This document shows positions 26,801-39,084 of a DNA stretch of 64,000 nt, piece by piece. The number at the start of each line of letters is the position of its first letter. Positions within the stretch are counted from its first letter, which is position 1. The notes under the pieces were generated by a model that ran no database searches, was not told the origin of the DNA, and worked only from the letters and a program-made list of their open reading frames with translations. A program made the position numbers and the translations under genes. The stretch covers positions 340,926 through 404,925 of the forward strand of contig CACRXP010000387.1 of NCBI GenBank assembly GCA_902702965.1, given 5' to 3'. This stretch comes from Spirometra erinaceieuropaei. Lineage: Eukaryota > Platyhelminthes > Cestoda > Diphyllobothriidea > Diphyllobothriidae.

Positions 26801-27815
26801 AGTTTCGAGAACAAGGTACAGAGCGCTAGTTCGGAAATTCACATAATGCGTGCACAATGCAATAAAGCTATGTATTGAAAACCGACGGAGAAACATCCCC
26901 ACTGAAGAAGCTCAGTTCTGCAATAGCGAGCCTTACCGAAACAGAAGGACGAATCCTGATAACCAACCTGCTTTCATTTGCAGAAGTAACCCAGGACTGG
27001 AAAATATGCAAAAAGTGCAAGTTACCAGTCATCCATCAATATACAATAGGACAGCCGCAGCAGTCAGATCTGCGAGTAAGTGGGCCTTCCTGGTCCAAAA
27101 TAAACGTTCGTTGGTTTGCTATTTATTTGAAGAATCGCAAATACACCCTGGCAATCGCCTATGTAATTCTTGTCGGGGACTGCCCTGCAGCACATATGCG
27201 CATTGCCCAAAGAACCTTACCATGGGCCGAACAACAGTAGAAACCAGCAATAATATGTTCGGCTCCGAGTAACGAGGAGTCAACCGATAACGAAAACCCC
27301 AAACCGACTACTTTGACCTATAGGGATGATGTGGGGGGGGGGCGACGACAGTACATGCTGCCCTCAAAAAACACTTCGGAGATACCAACCATACGCAACT
27401 GCACAGAAATCAGAAACCAGATTTGTTTTTTTCTCATGGCAACGAAAAGTGCAGTCAACCACTTGCAGTGCATTTATAGATATCTCAAGTTGCCGACGAC
27501 TTTCAAACAGGGCGTTTCACAGAACGCCGATACATCACTTCCAGCGTGTATCCCCAATCCAAAAGACCTAGCCGCTGCCACAAAGTACGCTGGAGGATAT
27601 CCTTCTGGACGCGGATCAACTCTGTATTCCACTAGACCCACTTTCTGACGGTCAGTCCAAGGCCTGTGCTCGCTGTTTCCCGCATAACTTGTCGTCACTA
27701 CAGAATTCCTCTATCCTCCAAGATAAGTCTTATTTCTTACTATAATAGATCCGGCACACCAAGTCTTGGCTTGGAAGGCTGCCAACTAACTGAATAACTC
27801 CGTTAACGTGACCAG
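17840..27815. other. Long region without a recognised gene
   Basis: About 10 kb in which I could not support any coding exon, RNA gene or named transposon. Points to note: a GC-rich stretch at 18.5-19.4 kb, including a small hairpin (GACCAGCTGACC..GACTGGTC near 18545); another GC-rich stretch at 25.35-25.9 kb; and two overlapping plus-strand frames at 26850-27272 with cysteine-rich words (CKKCKLP; CNSCRGLPCSTYAHCP). The last might be remains of a gag-like or zinc-binding retroelement product, but cannot be assigned. Confidence 0.4.
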
Positions 27816-27819
27816 TGTT

Positions 27820-28210
27820 GTGTGGGCGCGTGGAGTCACCGGCTCGCGGGCTGCGATTCAGGCTCAGTGGCTCCTTGATACCACCTACATGGCACTCCCA
27901 CGAACGCGAGATCCGAGCCGCCCCTATTGTGTGGAAACCTGGTAAAGAAGGTGACGGGACGCACCCCACGTGGCACGCGCAGATAGGCCGCTTAGCTTTG
28001 GCAGCCAGTGCCCAAGTCCACCTCCGACCGTCCCAACACTGCCTTGCCATCGGCGTCTGATGGACGGGAGAGCAGAGAACGCGACAGATGCTGCCCGGGT
28101 TTGTATTATGACAAACGCGCAAGTCGTTGGTGCTGCATCGACTACGTGGGTCGCACGGTGGACGTCACTCGCGACGATCGAACTCTCATCCACGCATGTG
28201 GCGGAGTTTA
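27820..28210. repeat. GC-rich dispersed repeat, copy 1
   Basis: Clearly more GC-rich than its surroundings. It shares blocks with 47.73-48.33 kb: GATCCGAGCC, GTG(T/G)GGAAACCTGG, GGCACGCGCAGA and AGCTTTG. Open frames on both strands here reflect base composition and have no recognisable product. Class unknown; it could be a SINE or the non-coding end of a longer retroelement. Confidence 0.5.
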
Positions 28211-28951
28211 TCGGGGATCTTTGTCTAGTTCACCTCTGAGGTTGATCGTAAAAACAGGCTAACAGACTATCTACTGAGTTCCTAACACTCGATGAGTTAC
28301 GACCTAAAGTGGCCTAACATATCCACAACAACAACACTCAACCTTTATCGTATGATCGGTTCCTCCGATAGTTTGTGCTAACTCAACTTGCGCCAAAAAG
28401 AAATGCAAGGGTGGCGTTAGTCATCCGTGCGGCTTCGTCTGAGAAACAGGTTTTCTGACGACAGGGGATGTTTAGAGTACAACCACTTCAGAGGTTTAGC
28501 AAAATATCGCCCACATAGCTGACGGTCTTCCAGAACAGTATGAAACATTGACGCGAAAGATCCTCGCATGTCTATGTTGGTGAAGGTGAGGTGTCATTAC
28601 TTGGAATTCTTGCGGAGCACTCGCATGTTGCCAAATGAACAAAAATGCCTAGGAAGAAGCCCCTTATGGAGTGGGAAAAACGGCATGATCTTGACGTAAA
28701 AGAACGCATGGATGTGAACTACCAAGGACTTCCGTGAATCCTATCTACTGGTCAGACATAAGTAGCCATCGTTCCCGTCAACAAAGTTTTAGCCGTGGGC
28801 TGGCCGCTCCCAGACCGGAGACAAGTAGGTACACTGCTTACTGGAAAGTCAGAATGTGACGAGGAAGGTAATGCGTCTATTAAGTATTAATACTTTTGAC
28901 CAGTCAATAATATAAAAAATAAAAGTAAATACACAAAATAATGCAAATTGG
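28211..28951. other. 3' flank of NTAQ1 exon
   Basis: The part next to 28952 is expected to hold the 3' UTR of the NTAQ1 transcript. An exact AATAAA signal on the minus strand was not identified in the first 60 bases; the region there is A/T-rich. Nothing else recognised. Confidence 0.4.
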
Positions 28952-29246
28952 CTAGGAGAAAAAGTCCAGAAGCATTTCTTCAGTGAACAGCACTCCAAAT
29001 CGGGAAGTTTTTAATTCGGCCTTGGATACTCTGGAGGAGCACTGAGCTTGCGCTACGTCGACCGCACTGACATTAATAAATCTTGGCAGGGTGTGTGTGA
29101 CTTCTGGAGGCACCTCTACACCATGGATGGGGACGTACGTGGGTGGAGGAGCAAGCCAACGCGCTGGGTCTCTGTCGACGAGCATGTGGCTGCGATCGGA
29201 CGCGAAATTGTTTAAGAAACAAGTCCTACCTACAACTCTGAAAAAT
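28952..29246 (-). CDS. NTAQ1: NTAQ1, N-terminal glutamine amidohydrolase, last exon
   Basis: Terminal exon of the enzyme that deamidates N-terminal glutamine to glutamate, feeding proteins into the Arg/N-degron degradation pathway. The C-terminal landmarks appear in order: FRVV, then FLNNFASDRSHM, RWLAPPPTYVPIHG, LPRFINVS and a final RFGVLFTEE before the stop at 954-952. FASDRSHM and the Pro-rich PPP-Y-P-I block are hallmarks of this family. A strong acceptor precedes the exon (CTTCTCCCTAG, AG at 29248-29247), joining in phase 2. The catalytic Cys, His (WDYHV region) and Asp lie in earlier exons, which should be to the right on the minus strand; I found none of them. Compared with the remembered human C-terminus, a longer insert lies between PIHG and LPRF and between FINVS and RFG. 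Confidence 0.85.
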
Positions 29247-32200
29247 CTAGGGAGAAGCAAAAGGTAAAGACAACCTTCGGGTAAATGAGAAATTCTTGAG
29301 TTAAAAAAGACAAGTCAAGCAGAGCAGTCAAAGGAAGATATGACCCCACCTGGATTCAAAGCACAACTCCATCACACTAGACTGACGTTGCATCAGTAAG
29401 ATGGTGGCCGAATTTGGAGGTGTTAAAAATATCTTGAGGGGAAGCCATCTTTCGGTCGAACTGACAGTTCGACACCCATTCTTGTTAGCCAGAAAATGGA
29501 CTATCTCAGGACCAGTAACTCATTGTCACCTCAGGCGGGCCAAGTTCCTCCAGTCGTTCGAGAACTTGATTAAATTGTCGTCCGCCGTGCAGCAGTTGTG
29601 AGGGAGGTTTGAGGGATATATGACTTCTGTATCTGCGGGATTCAAAGGTGGACGTTTGTATCCACTTCTCCGACGCACCAATTTAGGACTTTGTTATTAG
29701 TCGGACAACGGGGGAGGCACTACTGGATAATAGAAAATACTGGCCACTTCGCAATACTGCTGTGGCAAGAGATTTGGCGGTTTTACCGCCACATGTTCAA
29801 CGACTGCTTATTCGTCAGATCTGAAAGCCAATTCACGTCTCAACAAGTATTAGCCGAAGGTTGACCTACCGTCCGATAACCTTTGACGCTAGGCTGATGG
29901 ACTGGTCCCATTTTTTCGGGCACTTTCTGAAAAAAACCTAATGCGAACCAGTCGCAGGGCATTGTAGGGATTAGAGGTCTGAAACTGGAGTAGCATGTAA
30001 ACAGCCGCAGTGTAGTTAATACTCCGGTCCACAGATTATGTAGGTATGGATACCTGGCGACGAAAATAAACCCGAAAATGCGTACCCTACATTCCCTTCC
30101 TACACTGGCCCGAATTAACCGGACTTATGAAAAAGATTACTCAGAGGACAATTATATTGATCCGAAACTATAAACATAGACTAAAAAAAGCAAAAATGGG
30201 TGCCGTCTAGGCTACTTAAAACAGATATGACTGTCTCTAAAACAACAGCGGTCATATTCCCATAAAGTTTAGAAATGGCAACAGTGAACTGAAGCCAAAA
30301 TAGAACTCCTTGGCCTTTGCAAACTGACACATACGGAATCCACTGACAATCCTGCACTATAATGTGGAGATGCAAGGAATGCAGAGGCTATCCTTAAGAA
30401 CGTAGGCAATCCACTAGTGCGATAAGTTCCGCGCCCGGCAGGCACCCAGGTCGACCTGTCCAGAAGTTTTGACCTAGCAGGCCACACCACCCGAGATTAC
30501 AGTCCCGGACACGCAAACCAAACGGTCCTCGCTGGTGTTTTACTTGTTGTCACATGTCTGTCCACTCGCGCAATCAGGCCCTGCTAGAACACACTGTCCG
30601 CCAGTATGGCACAACGGTCATTCCATGGAGAATATATCCCCCCTGCGACTTCATTTAGCCCCCAAGAGGGACTTGAATCCCGATGCGGCGGTTAGGGTAC
30701 GATACAAGCGAAAGGGCAGATTTCGTAAAGCAGAGGAGAAAGACGCCCGGTGGCTGCAGTCCGAGATTTTAAATTAACTCTCGAAACCGCCAGCAGAGTG
30801 AGCAGCAGGCACGGATGTTGGGCACACAGTAGTTTCAGAAGATACAGGATCCAATTGCTATTGCGATCCCATACCTATTAGCATTCCCCCTCGTATTCGC
30901 CGTATATGACCGTAATTTGTGCAGTGATTGCTAGACCACCAGTATTCGGGTCAAGTCAGTATAGGTCAGTATATTTTAAGGGTAATAGGCAATGCCTTTG
31001 AAAACCCTATCGTAAACGGTACATGTAATATGCAACTTTAAATAAACACGGTACTAAAATGTTGTCAGTAATATATACACGTAACAGAATATATTTGGTT
31101 GGAGATGCAGGACCGAAACTCAAACACATTCAGTTGTAGATGATATTGGTAAAATGCAATGACAGTCATCCGCATTAACGGTAGGTGTATGCATGGCGTT
31201 GGGTCGCCAATTGTCGCAGCCATAGACACGACGACTGAGAGGGTCAAGTGGCTACGCCTCCCTCCAGCAACAGTTATGGCGTCCCTTCAAAACCCGAGTA
31301 AAAGCACGGTGACGCTCGCCAGTAGGTCATGACTCTGTGGACATTTCGCTACTTGGAGAGGGATTACCACCAGAGCACTCAGATCCATTAACTAGTGGAA
31401 TGTTGCTGGAGCAAGGATAGGCGTTTGAGGTTAATGACTGCAAACACTCTCCTAGTAATCCTTACATATTCTTTAATACGCTGAAATCGCCTGCGCTGAG
31501 ACCAGGAATTGAATCTTTCTATGATCCCATATGTGGACAGGGCAGCATTCGAAAGATGATTAAGCAGAAAAGCAATTGATAGGATACCTAGCAAATTCAA
31601 GCTCCACTTTACGATAGCGGCTCGCTCCAATGACATTAACACAAGCGAACAATGGAATAATGAGCCGTTGCATAGCATAAAAAAACCCAGCTTATTACCT
31701 GAAGAAGGGTTCTCGAAAACAATGATTCGGACGAACAGCCTTACTCCAGTAATCTTTGAAAGAGATCGGAAAGTCTAAGGTTGTGTCCAGGTCGTAGACA
31801 ATACTGGACGCTGGTAGTTGCTCAATGGCAATAACGTGGTAGTCCTAAGAATGTCGATTCCATCAGACATAAAAGAGGAATCCATCCTACCCAGACAACT
31901 AAATTGTCTTCATTGGCATCACCCTTCTTTTGGAAGAATAATGGCACCTGTCTGAAGAGATTATACAATTTAGCATGAAAGAAATTCGAACTTCTTCGGA
32001 TTCGAGATGAATACAGCGTAAAAGTCCGATTCTGAAGTCAGTTGGATATTCTCTAGCAGCTTGTAGACGTTCTCTTCGCTGGAAAGGGGTCTCGAAAAGC
32101 AAGAGGAGAGACGTACCAGTATTGCGGAGTGTATACACAACTATTGCGATTTATTTCCATTCTACCACGCTTAAAGAAAAAAACTGCTAGAGACAGTTAA

Positions 32201-32900
32201 GAGTAAGGAACCGGATTGGAGTAACAAGGGACGCATGGCGATGTCAAAGACGGGCAACTGACTGCTATATATGCGTGAGCGCTAACACCATGTCTTAGCT
32301 GGCAGGCCTCCCGAGATCTGCAGCGGCGGACCTGGCAAGGTCGACCCGCTCTCTCCACCAAAGGTGAAGACGGCACACAGGAACCACCTCCACATCAGTA
32401 ACACAAAGTGTGGTCAGTCTTCGAACGGACTCCCCACTCATCGCTACTAATAAGATGGCGCTGAATTTGGGACAACGGCATCAAACTCGAGGAGTGGATG
32501 AAGAAAAGCGTGTGTAAACAATGTTAGTCGTCCTTGTGGATGACTTGGAATATCTTACTGCAGTTGTCGTAGCGGATAATGGCTCTCAGTTGAGGCAAAG
32601 CATGCAAATCTCACCTAGTATCGGTGGTTGGAAAGCATAATCTTCGTTTGTCTGTCACCCAAGCAGCCTTAAATGCAAAACTGTAGAGAGACACTGACAC
32701 AAAAATCTTTGTGCAGATTGAAACATCGCGCCAGGCTCGCAGATACCCTTGAGAACCTTCAGAAACTCCACAAGGGGTATTCGGTAGAGCAAAAATGCCG
32801 TCTGCACTCGGTCAGTTTGGAAACATTTCCTTAGGACGTGTGAAACCGTCAGTCACCAACCATAAGGGGTGGCGCCTACAGGCCAGAGAGGCACTGCGAA
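29247..32900. other. Probable NTAQ1 intron/upstream region, no exon found
   Basis: Upstream of the NTAQ1 exon on the minus strand. I looked for the WDYHV-containing and Cys-containing exons and did not find them. Frames at 31388-31678 and 31899-32138 (-) have no recognisable motif. A weak tRNA-like repeat head is listed separately at 30.6 kb. Confidence 0.4.
30603..30685 (+). repeat. Possible tRNA-derived SINE head
   Basis: An A box-like TGGCACAACGG (30607-30617) is followed about 50 bases later by a B box-like GGGACTTGAATCCC (30668-30681). These resemble Pol III internal promoter boxes of a tRNA-derived SINE. No full tRNA fold is evident. Confidence 0.35.
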
Positions 32901-32906
32901 CACAGT

Positions 32907-33220
32907 TTTAGGTATATTGAAGACGTTACTTAGAAGTCCTTCACGACCTCTAAAACAGGTACCTAGACGTCTAAGCGAGGTGGAGATAACTGCGCGCGAC
33001 CCATCCAGGCCTCTATTAAAAAGATTACTTCATGGGCATCACGCGAGAAGAATACCTCCCGGATACGAAAGCAGTCAGTAATACGAATGCCTGTTCACAG
33101 ACAGCTTTCGCATTGACATCAAACTGGCCAATAGACGCAGCGGCATTGGTAGTAAGACAGTATATTAAAAAAAATTCCGACCAAGATGGATGTGTACGTT
33201 TGGTATTCAATGAATCCACT
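32907..33220 (+). repeat. Direct duplication, unit 1 (retroelement ORF1-like)
   Basis: Homologous to 33482-33812, offset about 580 bases. The two share AGAAGTCC..CACG.CCTCTA, TAAGCGAGGTGGAG, GG.CCTC.TAT, ATGCCTG and GGTATTCAATGAAT. A shared reading contains RSPSRPL, RRLSEVE, RDPSRP and IP.GYE, with the differences leaving this amino-acid core recognisable. The module is unknown to me. Its position just before LINE material suggests it belongs to a retroelement ORF1. Confidence 0.6.
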
Positions 33221-33481
33221 AACATTTTTGCTTGCTTTGATTGCCCAAAGAAGTCTTCACTTTTGAATATGTCTTAGACTGAAATAAACAACGCCATCGA
33301 CTGCGCGTCTTTGCCAGAAGATTTCACCGAATGTCTGTTTCCCATAATTAAGTCGCGAGTTTTCGACTCCCTACGGTGAGGAGCACATGGTTTACAATGT
33401 TCATAGTCTAATGTACACGGCGGATAAAGTAGAGCGTCGCGGTGCATTGCAGTCATTCTCGTCTTTTCCCCTCGAAAGTTT

Positions 33482-33812
33482 TTAGGCAGATTCAAGAAAT
33501 TGTTTAGAAGTCCGTCACGGCCTCTATAACAGATATCCAGGCGTTTAAGCGAGGTGGAGGTAGTCATGCGCGATCCTTCAAGGCCTCATATAACAAGATT
33601 CCTTCTTGAGCATAACGCTAGACCAATACCTGCAGGCTATGAAGACAGTTGGCAATACTAATGCCTGGTCAATGGCAGGTATCGTATGGACATCACACCG
33701 GCCAATAGGTGCATAACGATTGGTAGCAGAATAGTATGCGGCAAGAACATACTCTGCGATCGGGGTGGATGTACATCCACGTACACGTGTACGCCTGGTA
33801 TTCAATGAATTC
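33482..33812 (+). repeat. Direct duplication, unit 2 (retroelement ORF1-like)
   Basis: Second copy of the module at 32907-33220. Read in frame it gives RSPSRPL, SRRLSEVE, RDPSRP, IPAGYE and later RMDI and NRCITIGS. An open frame continues just after it (33817-33990, including DQEDILLLVCKHMGALSTKL), possibly an ORF1 coiled-coil-like segment. Confidence 0.6.
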
Positions 33813-34199
33813 CCTAATTTCGGCAGTGCAACCACCTAATGATCAGGAGGATATCTTGCTTCTGGTGTGTAAACACATGGGAGCACTTTCGACAAAATTA
33901 GATATTGTCATGGGGAGTTTGCATGAGGTTCTCGGACGTCAGCAGCTGTTGGAAACAATGATTCTACAGTGGTCACAAACTACGGGCTAGGTAGCTTCTC
34001 AGCTGTCCAGAGAGTACGCGAAGGTAAGTCAAAGTGCCATTACCTGCCCCAAAATCCCAGGCAGCGAACTATAGCTTTGGAATTTCCCACAGCAGCAGGC
34101 TGCCGCTGGACCACCCTGGATTTAGCTCATTAAAAAACGCATCCATCTACTTCGCCTGCATCCACGGATGCAGGCGTCTTCAGGGAAATTTTAGTCAAA

Positions 34200-34700
34200 T
34201 AACCAAGCAAATGCTTTTCAGTTAAATATCAACGTGTCAGACTAATGCGGCCTGGCTGCCCGGCAAGATTCACTGCGATGAAATTTGGTGGCAAAGTTCA
34301 CGTCAGGTCGGTATACATGCTGCACAACCGCATCTGTGACCGGAAGTTGGTGTCTGCATACCTCAAATTCCGCCGCTCTGAAGACGAAGCCGGCCAAGGG
34401 CTCCTCGAAATGATTTCTCAGATCAGGTCTTATGCCAGTCGATTAAAGTTTTATGTGAGAAGTAAGCCTTGCCTTTAAAAATAGTTCCCTAGGTTCATTA
34501 GGTACTAACTACAAAATGAAGGAGCCTGCTACCATGCGACGGTGCATTCTGATACCCAAACCATCGGCGATGGGGATGACAGAATCCCTCTACAAGATTG
34601 AGAGCGACTGTTACTGTGACTTCTTCTACAGCGAAAAAGGACTGGAGGCAGTGTGCTTCACAATGCCAAAACCTACATCCGTGTTTGCTCAGTATTAGAA
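34200..34700 (+). pseudogene. MULE-like transposase N-terminal fragment
   Basis: Two open pieces, 34245-34478 and 34516-34698, read as the front of a Mutator-like transposase. The first has CPARFTA and HVRSVYMLHNR, resembling the FAR1/FLYWCH-type zinc-binding region with its C-x-A-R and HN(H) pattern. The second ends AVCFTMPKPTSVFAQY, matching the segment just before the first catalytic Asp of the MULE core (the usual next residues are P-E-V-x-x-x-D). The sequence breaks exactly there, and the DDE core is absent, so the element is truncated and inactive. Assignment rests on remembered family patterns. Confidence 0.5.
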
Positions 34701-34769
34701 GGTAATGCTATATCCTGGTTGCGCGACACCAAACCTTCCTAAATCAGAAGAAGTCGGCAACCGGGATAT

Positions 34770-37123
34770 CCGTGTTGGCATTTCTGAACGTAGCAATAAG
34801 CCACAAGACATTCAATTTGTCATAATGGGCGTGTCCGAGTCTTCGTCCGACATCCCATCACAGAATACATCATGACATGGTAATATTCTATCAATATATG
34901 AAATTCCTCTTAAAAAAGATGAGAAAGTCACCATACTAAAGTCTTTCAGGACGGGCCGAATAAGAATTTAAAAGAGGAGTGAGACCGACCGATATCGCTA
35001 AAATTGTCTCCCGGAATGATGAACAAGCTCATCTAATGTTAAACAGCAAGCCCGCATTCCGAAATGACAAACGCAACAGTTTTTAGCAGGATTTCCACCC
35101 TCAGGAGAGAGAAAAATAGAGGGGGCCAAGTGCGGAAGTCCTCAGAAGTATCAGCCTGTATGACAGCAATCTCAATATACTGGATAGGAAAATTACCCAT
35201 GTCTAGGGGTTATTTCTCTGTAGAAAACCTATAGCCATAACAGATTAGGGGCGATGGACAACAGTTCATCCCGATCCGCACCGGCAGGCTTTTGCATTCA
35301 ATCCCATGAAATGGACAGGCGCCTGTATACCGGAATTACTCAGACCAGATTAAGAGTTTTGCAAATAATGCTCGAACTCTCGTTTCAAAAATCGACGAAC
35401 CCCGATGTCGTTGCCGTAGCAGAAACACGGCGCAAAGGTGAAATCGCGGGTACTGAAATTTCCGTACAGGGCAACCTGCACTTTCGTAGTGGCCGTCAAA
35501 ATAGACAGAGCGGTAGGGTAATCGTATATGTAAGGATAGGAATTTCGGGAGCTGAACGAGCTCGTACTTCCTCCCTTAAATATGAATCCGTCTGGGCAAT
35601 GATAAAAAGACTAAAGAACAAAACCTAGAATTCCTCCCGAGTGCATATGAAGAGTCACACTTCCATTTGGTCAAGAAAGTAGGTAGCCACCATAAAGTTC
35701 TAATTACTAGAGACTTCAGCGCACCGCCAATGGACTAAAAAAATTAGCAGTCGACGGTATGCCAGCTTCCTTCAGCTGCAATCTAGTCGTCCTCACACTA
35801 ATCCTCCTTCTGGTGCGAAGACGTAAAGGAGATTTAGAGAGAACCAGACAGCCAAATGCTTGAAATTAGTTTCTATATACGACTTCCCTAAAATTGACGG
35901 TGTGTATTGCCTCCCGGTAAGGGTGGCCGTAATACGTTACTGGGGGCATACTTGCTCTTCTTTCAACTCCATAAGAGTACGGAAGGTCAATGAAATATAT
36001 GGAACGCAGATTATAACATGATGAATAACGACATGAAGTCCGTGAATTGGGAATTCCTGCTCATGGAGGATCCAGAGGACAATTGAAATAGTTTAATACA
36101 ATTTCACTATATCTGATTCGGTTCTGTTGTCCAGTGAAGGTGCAGTAAGCGACTGGTCGCTCCGCCTGGTTAAATAGAGACCCGAATGGACAGTTAAGAG
36201 AGAAAAATTAGAAAAAGTGGAAGATATTCAAGGAAACTGGGTCACCAGAACATCTCGAGGAATTTCGCTGCCAACCAAATGCGCTCAGAAATACATCCAT
36301 CAGACAAGAAAGGACTAGAAATCCAGAGTTATCCGGCAGGCAGAACAAAAGCCAAAAATTTTATTTCATTATATTATCAATGGACTTAAAAAAGTGCCGA
36401 GTCACAGTACTGAAGAATGATAATGGTGACGATGTTAACTGTGGAGAACTGTCAGATCTGACGCAGACAGGCCGCGCTTCAAGAGAGTCTCAACCGACTT
36501 AGCAGTTGACAGATGTTCAGTTGTCAAATTTTAATGCGGACAAATGAGTGGTCTTAAGACTCCGCAACAGAATAACCGGCGGGGAGGATGATTCCTTCCG
36601 ATACCACCCTGATGGGTAGTCCCTTCGAAAGTTTGACGATCAGAAAGACCCTGGAGTCCTAATAACCTCCTCGTTGAAACCATCGTCCCAGTCTCTACGA
36701 GCAGTCGAACGCATGACGCAGGTGTTATTTGCGCTGAGGCGAGGATTTGTACAAATCGATAGGGAGCTGTTCGGGAAGACCTACGGGGCATTCGTTTGGT
36801 CTCACTTAGAGTATGCAGTACAGGCCAGACGACCGTGGTTGAAGAGGGATTATCAACAATTGGAAAGATAACATACGATAGCTATGAAGATGGCTACGAA
36901 CCTTGACCATCTGCCTTACGAAAACAAACTGGCCGAACTAATTATGTTTCTTCACAATTACAGGCAACTGCGCGGCGATCTCATCCAAACCTGCCGGATT
37001 GTCAGAGGCTCTGGGCGGACCCTAGACTTTGACGAATTCTTCGAATTGGTCGGGAAGCTGGCTCATACGGACGTCCTACGGAATGCCCTCTCGCGAGGTG
37101 TCGTCATGAGCCGGTCTCTCTAA
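34770..37123 (+). pseudogene. CR1-like LINE relic, internally deleted
   Basis: Order of recognisable parts: an ORF1 C-terminal segment (FVIMGVSESSSD at 34.81 kb; ISLYDSNLNILDRKI at 35.15 kb); an APE-type endonuclease (NPDVVAVAET in the frame at 35254-35628; LITRDFSAP at about 35.70 kb); a connecting segment (KCAQKYIHQTRKD at 36.28 kb); then the RT thumb (DPGVLITSSLKPS, 36674-36871 with HLEYAVQARRPWLKRDYQQLER, and 36884-37123 with YRQLRGDLIQT and LDFDEFFEL). RT motifs A, B and the YADD motif, expected between 36.3 and 36.65 kb, are not there, so the palm was deleted. Many frameshifts. No active product possible. Confidence 0.7.
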
Positions 37124-37690
37124 TTTCCTTTCTTTCATTTTTCTCTCCTGCCTGCCTAGTTCTCTCTTATCTGGCCAAGTCGGAGTCGCCTGCACCTCAA
37201 AGACTATACGGATGTGTTTCTTAGGTCAGTTCAGTCTGTTTTGTAGTGCACCCTTACACTTTCTCGAGGATGTTGCCATCGTTAGCCCTTCAAGGTCACT
37301 AGGCTTAGATAGTGAACTGCAGTTACGGCCGCGCAAAAGCTCAAAGACCTTGGCAAAGCGGCCGTCTTCAAGCGCCGAGAAAGTTTGCTCAGCTTGTTAC
37401 AGGGCTGCTGTTGTTGGTTTGGCCACATTCGAGTAGTACAACGATGGTTTTGGTAAAGTCACGACTTATCCACCTAGGTCCCCCTGTGCGTGCAGTTATT
37501 GCAGTTGTGTGCCACTCAGTCTATAGTATCGATGGTTCAAACGTCTGGTCCCACCGAATCACAGAGTGGTTCACTTGTCCACTTTAAATAACAAAGTCCA
37601 GTCATTTGACAATTAGTCGAGTCGATTTAGGAGTGACATACCAGTGTGCTCCCTACTGTTTAAGGGCTTGCGATTTTCGTGCTGTTGACA
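37124..37690. other. Gap between two LINE relics
   Basis: Contains a pyrimidine-rich stretch (about 37.12-37.17 kb) and a GC-richer part, probably 3' untranslated sequence of the preceding LINE. No gene recognised. Confidence 0.4.
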
Positions 37691-38921
37691 CTTGAATAAT
37701 AAAGTACTTAGGAGCTTAACTTGCTTTGACTGTGCTAAATTCCAACCTAATACCAATTTACTTGACTTAAGTCAGATGCCCCGGATACACATTAACGTAT
37801 CTCGTGCTTCGCTAAATGTCCCAAATTATAATTTCGATCGACAGGACCGTGTTAGTAAGCAAGGCGGAAGTTGTCTTATCTACAACTGGCATTGAGCAAA
37901 GGGGCTTTGACGTCCCAACCGAAACCTTTGCTGGAGAAGCGTGTTTTGCCACAATAAAACCTCATACCCAGGAAAACATACTAGTCGGATGTCTATACTC
38001 CCCTCCAGAATGTAGTAATGATGACACAAGTCTCATCCACTTAGTAAACGATATAGCTAGCATGAAAACTGAATATACGATAATTGCAGGCGACCTGAAC
38101 CGCCCAGAAATAAGCTGGGTCGAATTATTGGCACCTACCAGGCGCGAAGAATTGTTATATTCAATTATCTTTTATTACTGGACACAAATTGTTGACAAAC
38201 CCACCGGAGGAAACAATATACTAGACGTTATTTTCACCTACGACATCTGGCCCCTCTATATGCTCTACGACTGCGCAACCTTTGAAGGTGACCAAAAAGC
38301 AATGATATCAACGCTCCCCTTAAACGCAAAACTAGCACCCGACTTTAGTAACATCCGCCTAAACCCAAAAACCTTGACAAAACTTTAGGGACAACTATAT
38401 TAGGTCAGTAGACTGGAGCCCAGACCTTCTAACAACATCCCCTATTGAGACAGTTAATCTATTATACTCTGTACTATCTGTAATTCGAGATACCTTGATA
38501 GACGAAAGACTCCTGTATGGAAAAACACAAAGCCCACACTTCGTTTCAACTAAACTCAAAAACTACAAAAACAACTACAGAACACCTCTGTAAGTTATTT
38601 ATCCACACTTCAACGAATAGGGAAATTCATGACTTAGTTACGAAAATGGAAACATAAAAGACCATAGCAACAGAACACTAGGCACTAGAATCCCCTGAGC
38701 AAACAACTCAAATGTTTCAGAAACAAATGAATAATCATTGACAGTCAGGACCACGAACTATTATTGATGAATCAGGACAAGTTATAACAAATGACAGCCA
38801 AATAGTAAACTCATGCAACAAATACTTCTCAGCTAACTACACAGTCGAGGAGGTAACTATCAGTCAAACCGACCGAGATGACAGAACGCATCCTTAGTGA
38901 GATCCGTTTTAATGAAGAAAC

Positions 38922-39084
38922 TCAGAAGACGAAGATGCGATCACTGGAACAAGAAAGTTATTGGCGTGACGTTTCGGATTCTCACTCGAATCCATCATCA
39001 GAGACATTCGCAGATAAAAGTGAAGGTGGCACAAGGAGTGCAGTATTGATAGTACATGGCTGCCGTGGGACCATATGCGCGCTG
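38922..39084 (-). mobile_element. Short non-autonomous element, inverted copy (left arm)
   Basis: Reverse complement of the copy at 39386-39548; by eye about 91 percent identical over 160 bases. On the minus strand it shows CAATACTGCACTCC, CTGATGATGGATTC, GAATCCGAAAC and CAGTGATCGCATCTTCG. It lies inside the LINE ORF2 at 37.7-41.1 kb and with its partner splits that ORF. Confidence 0.7.

Noticed and set aside
26850..27648. Overlapping frames with cysteine-rich words, possible gag zinc knuckle
   Set aside because: The cysteine spacing does not match CCHC (C-x2-C-x4-H-x4-C), and no protease or RT follows.
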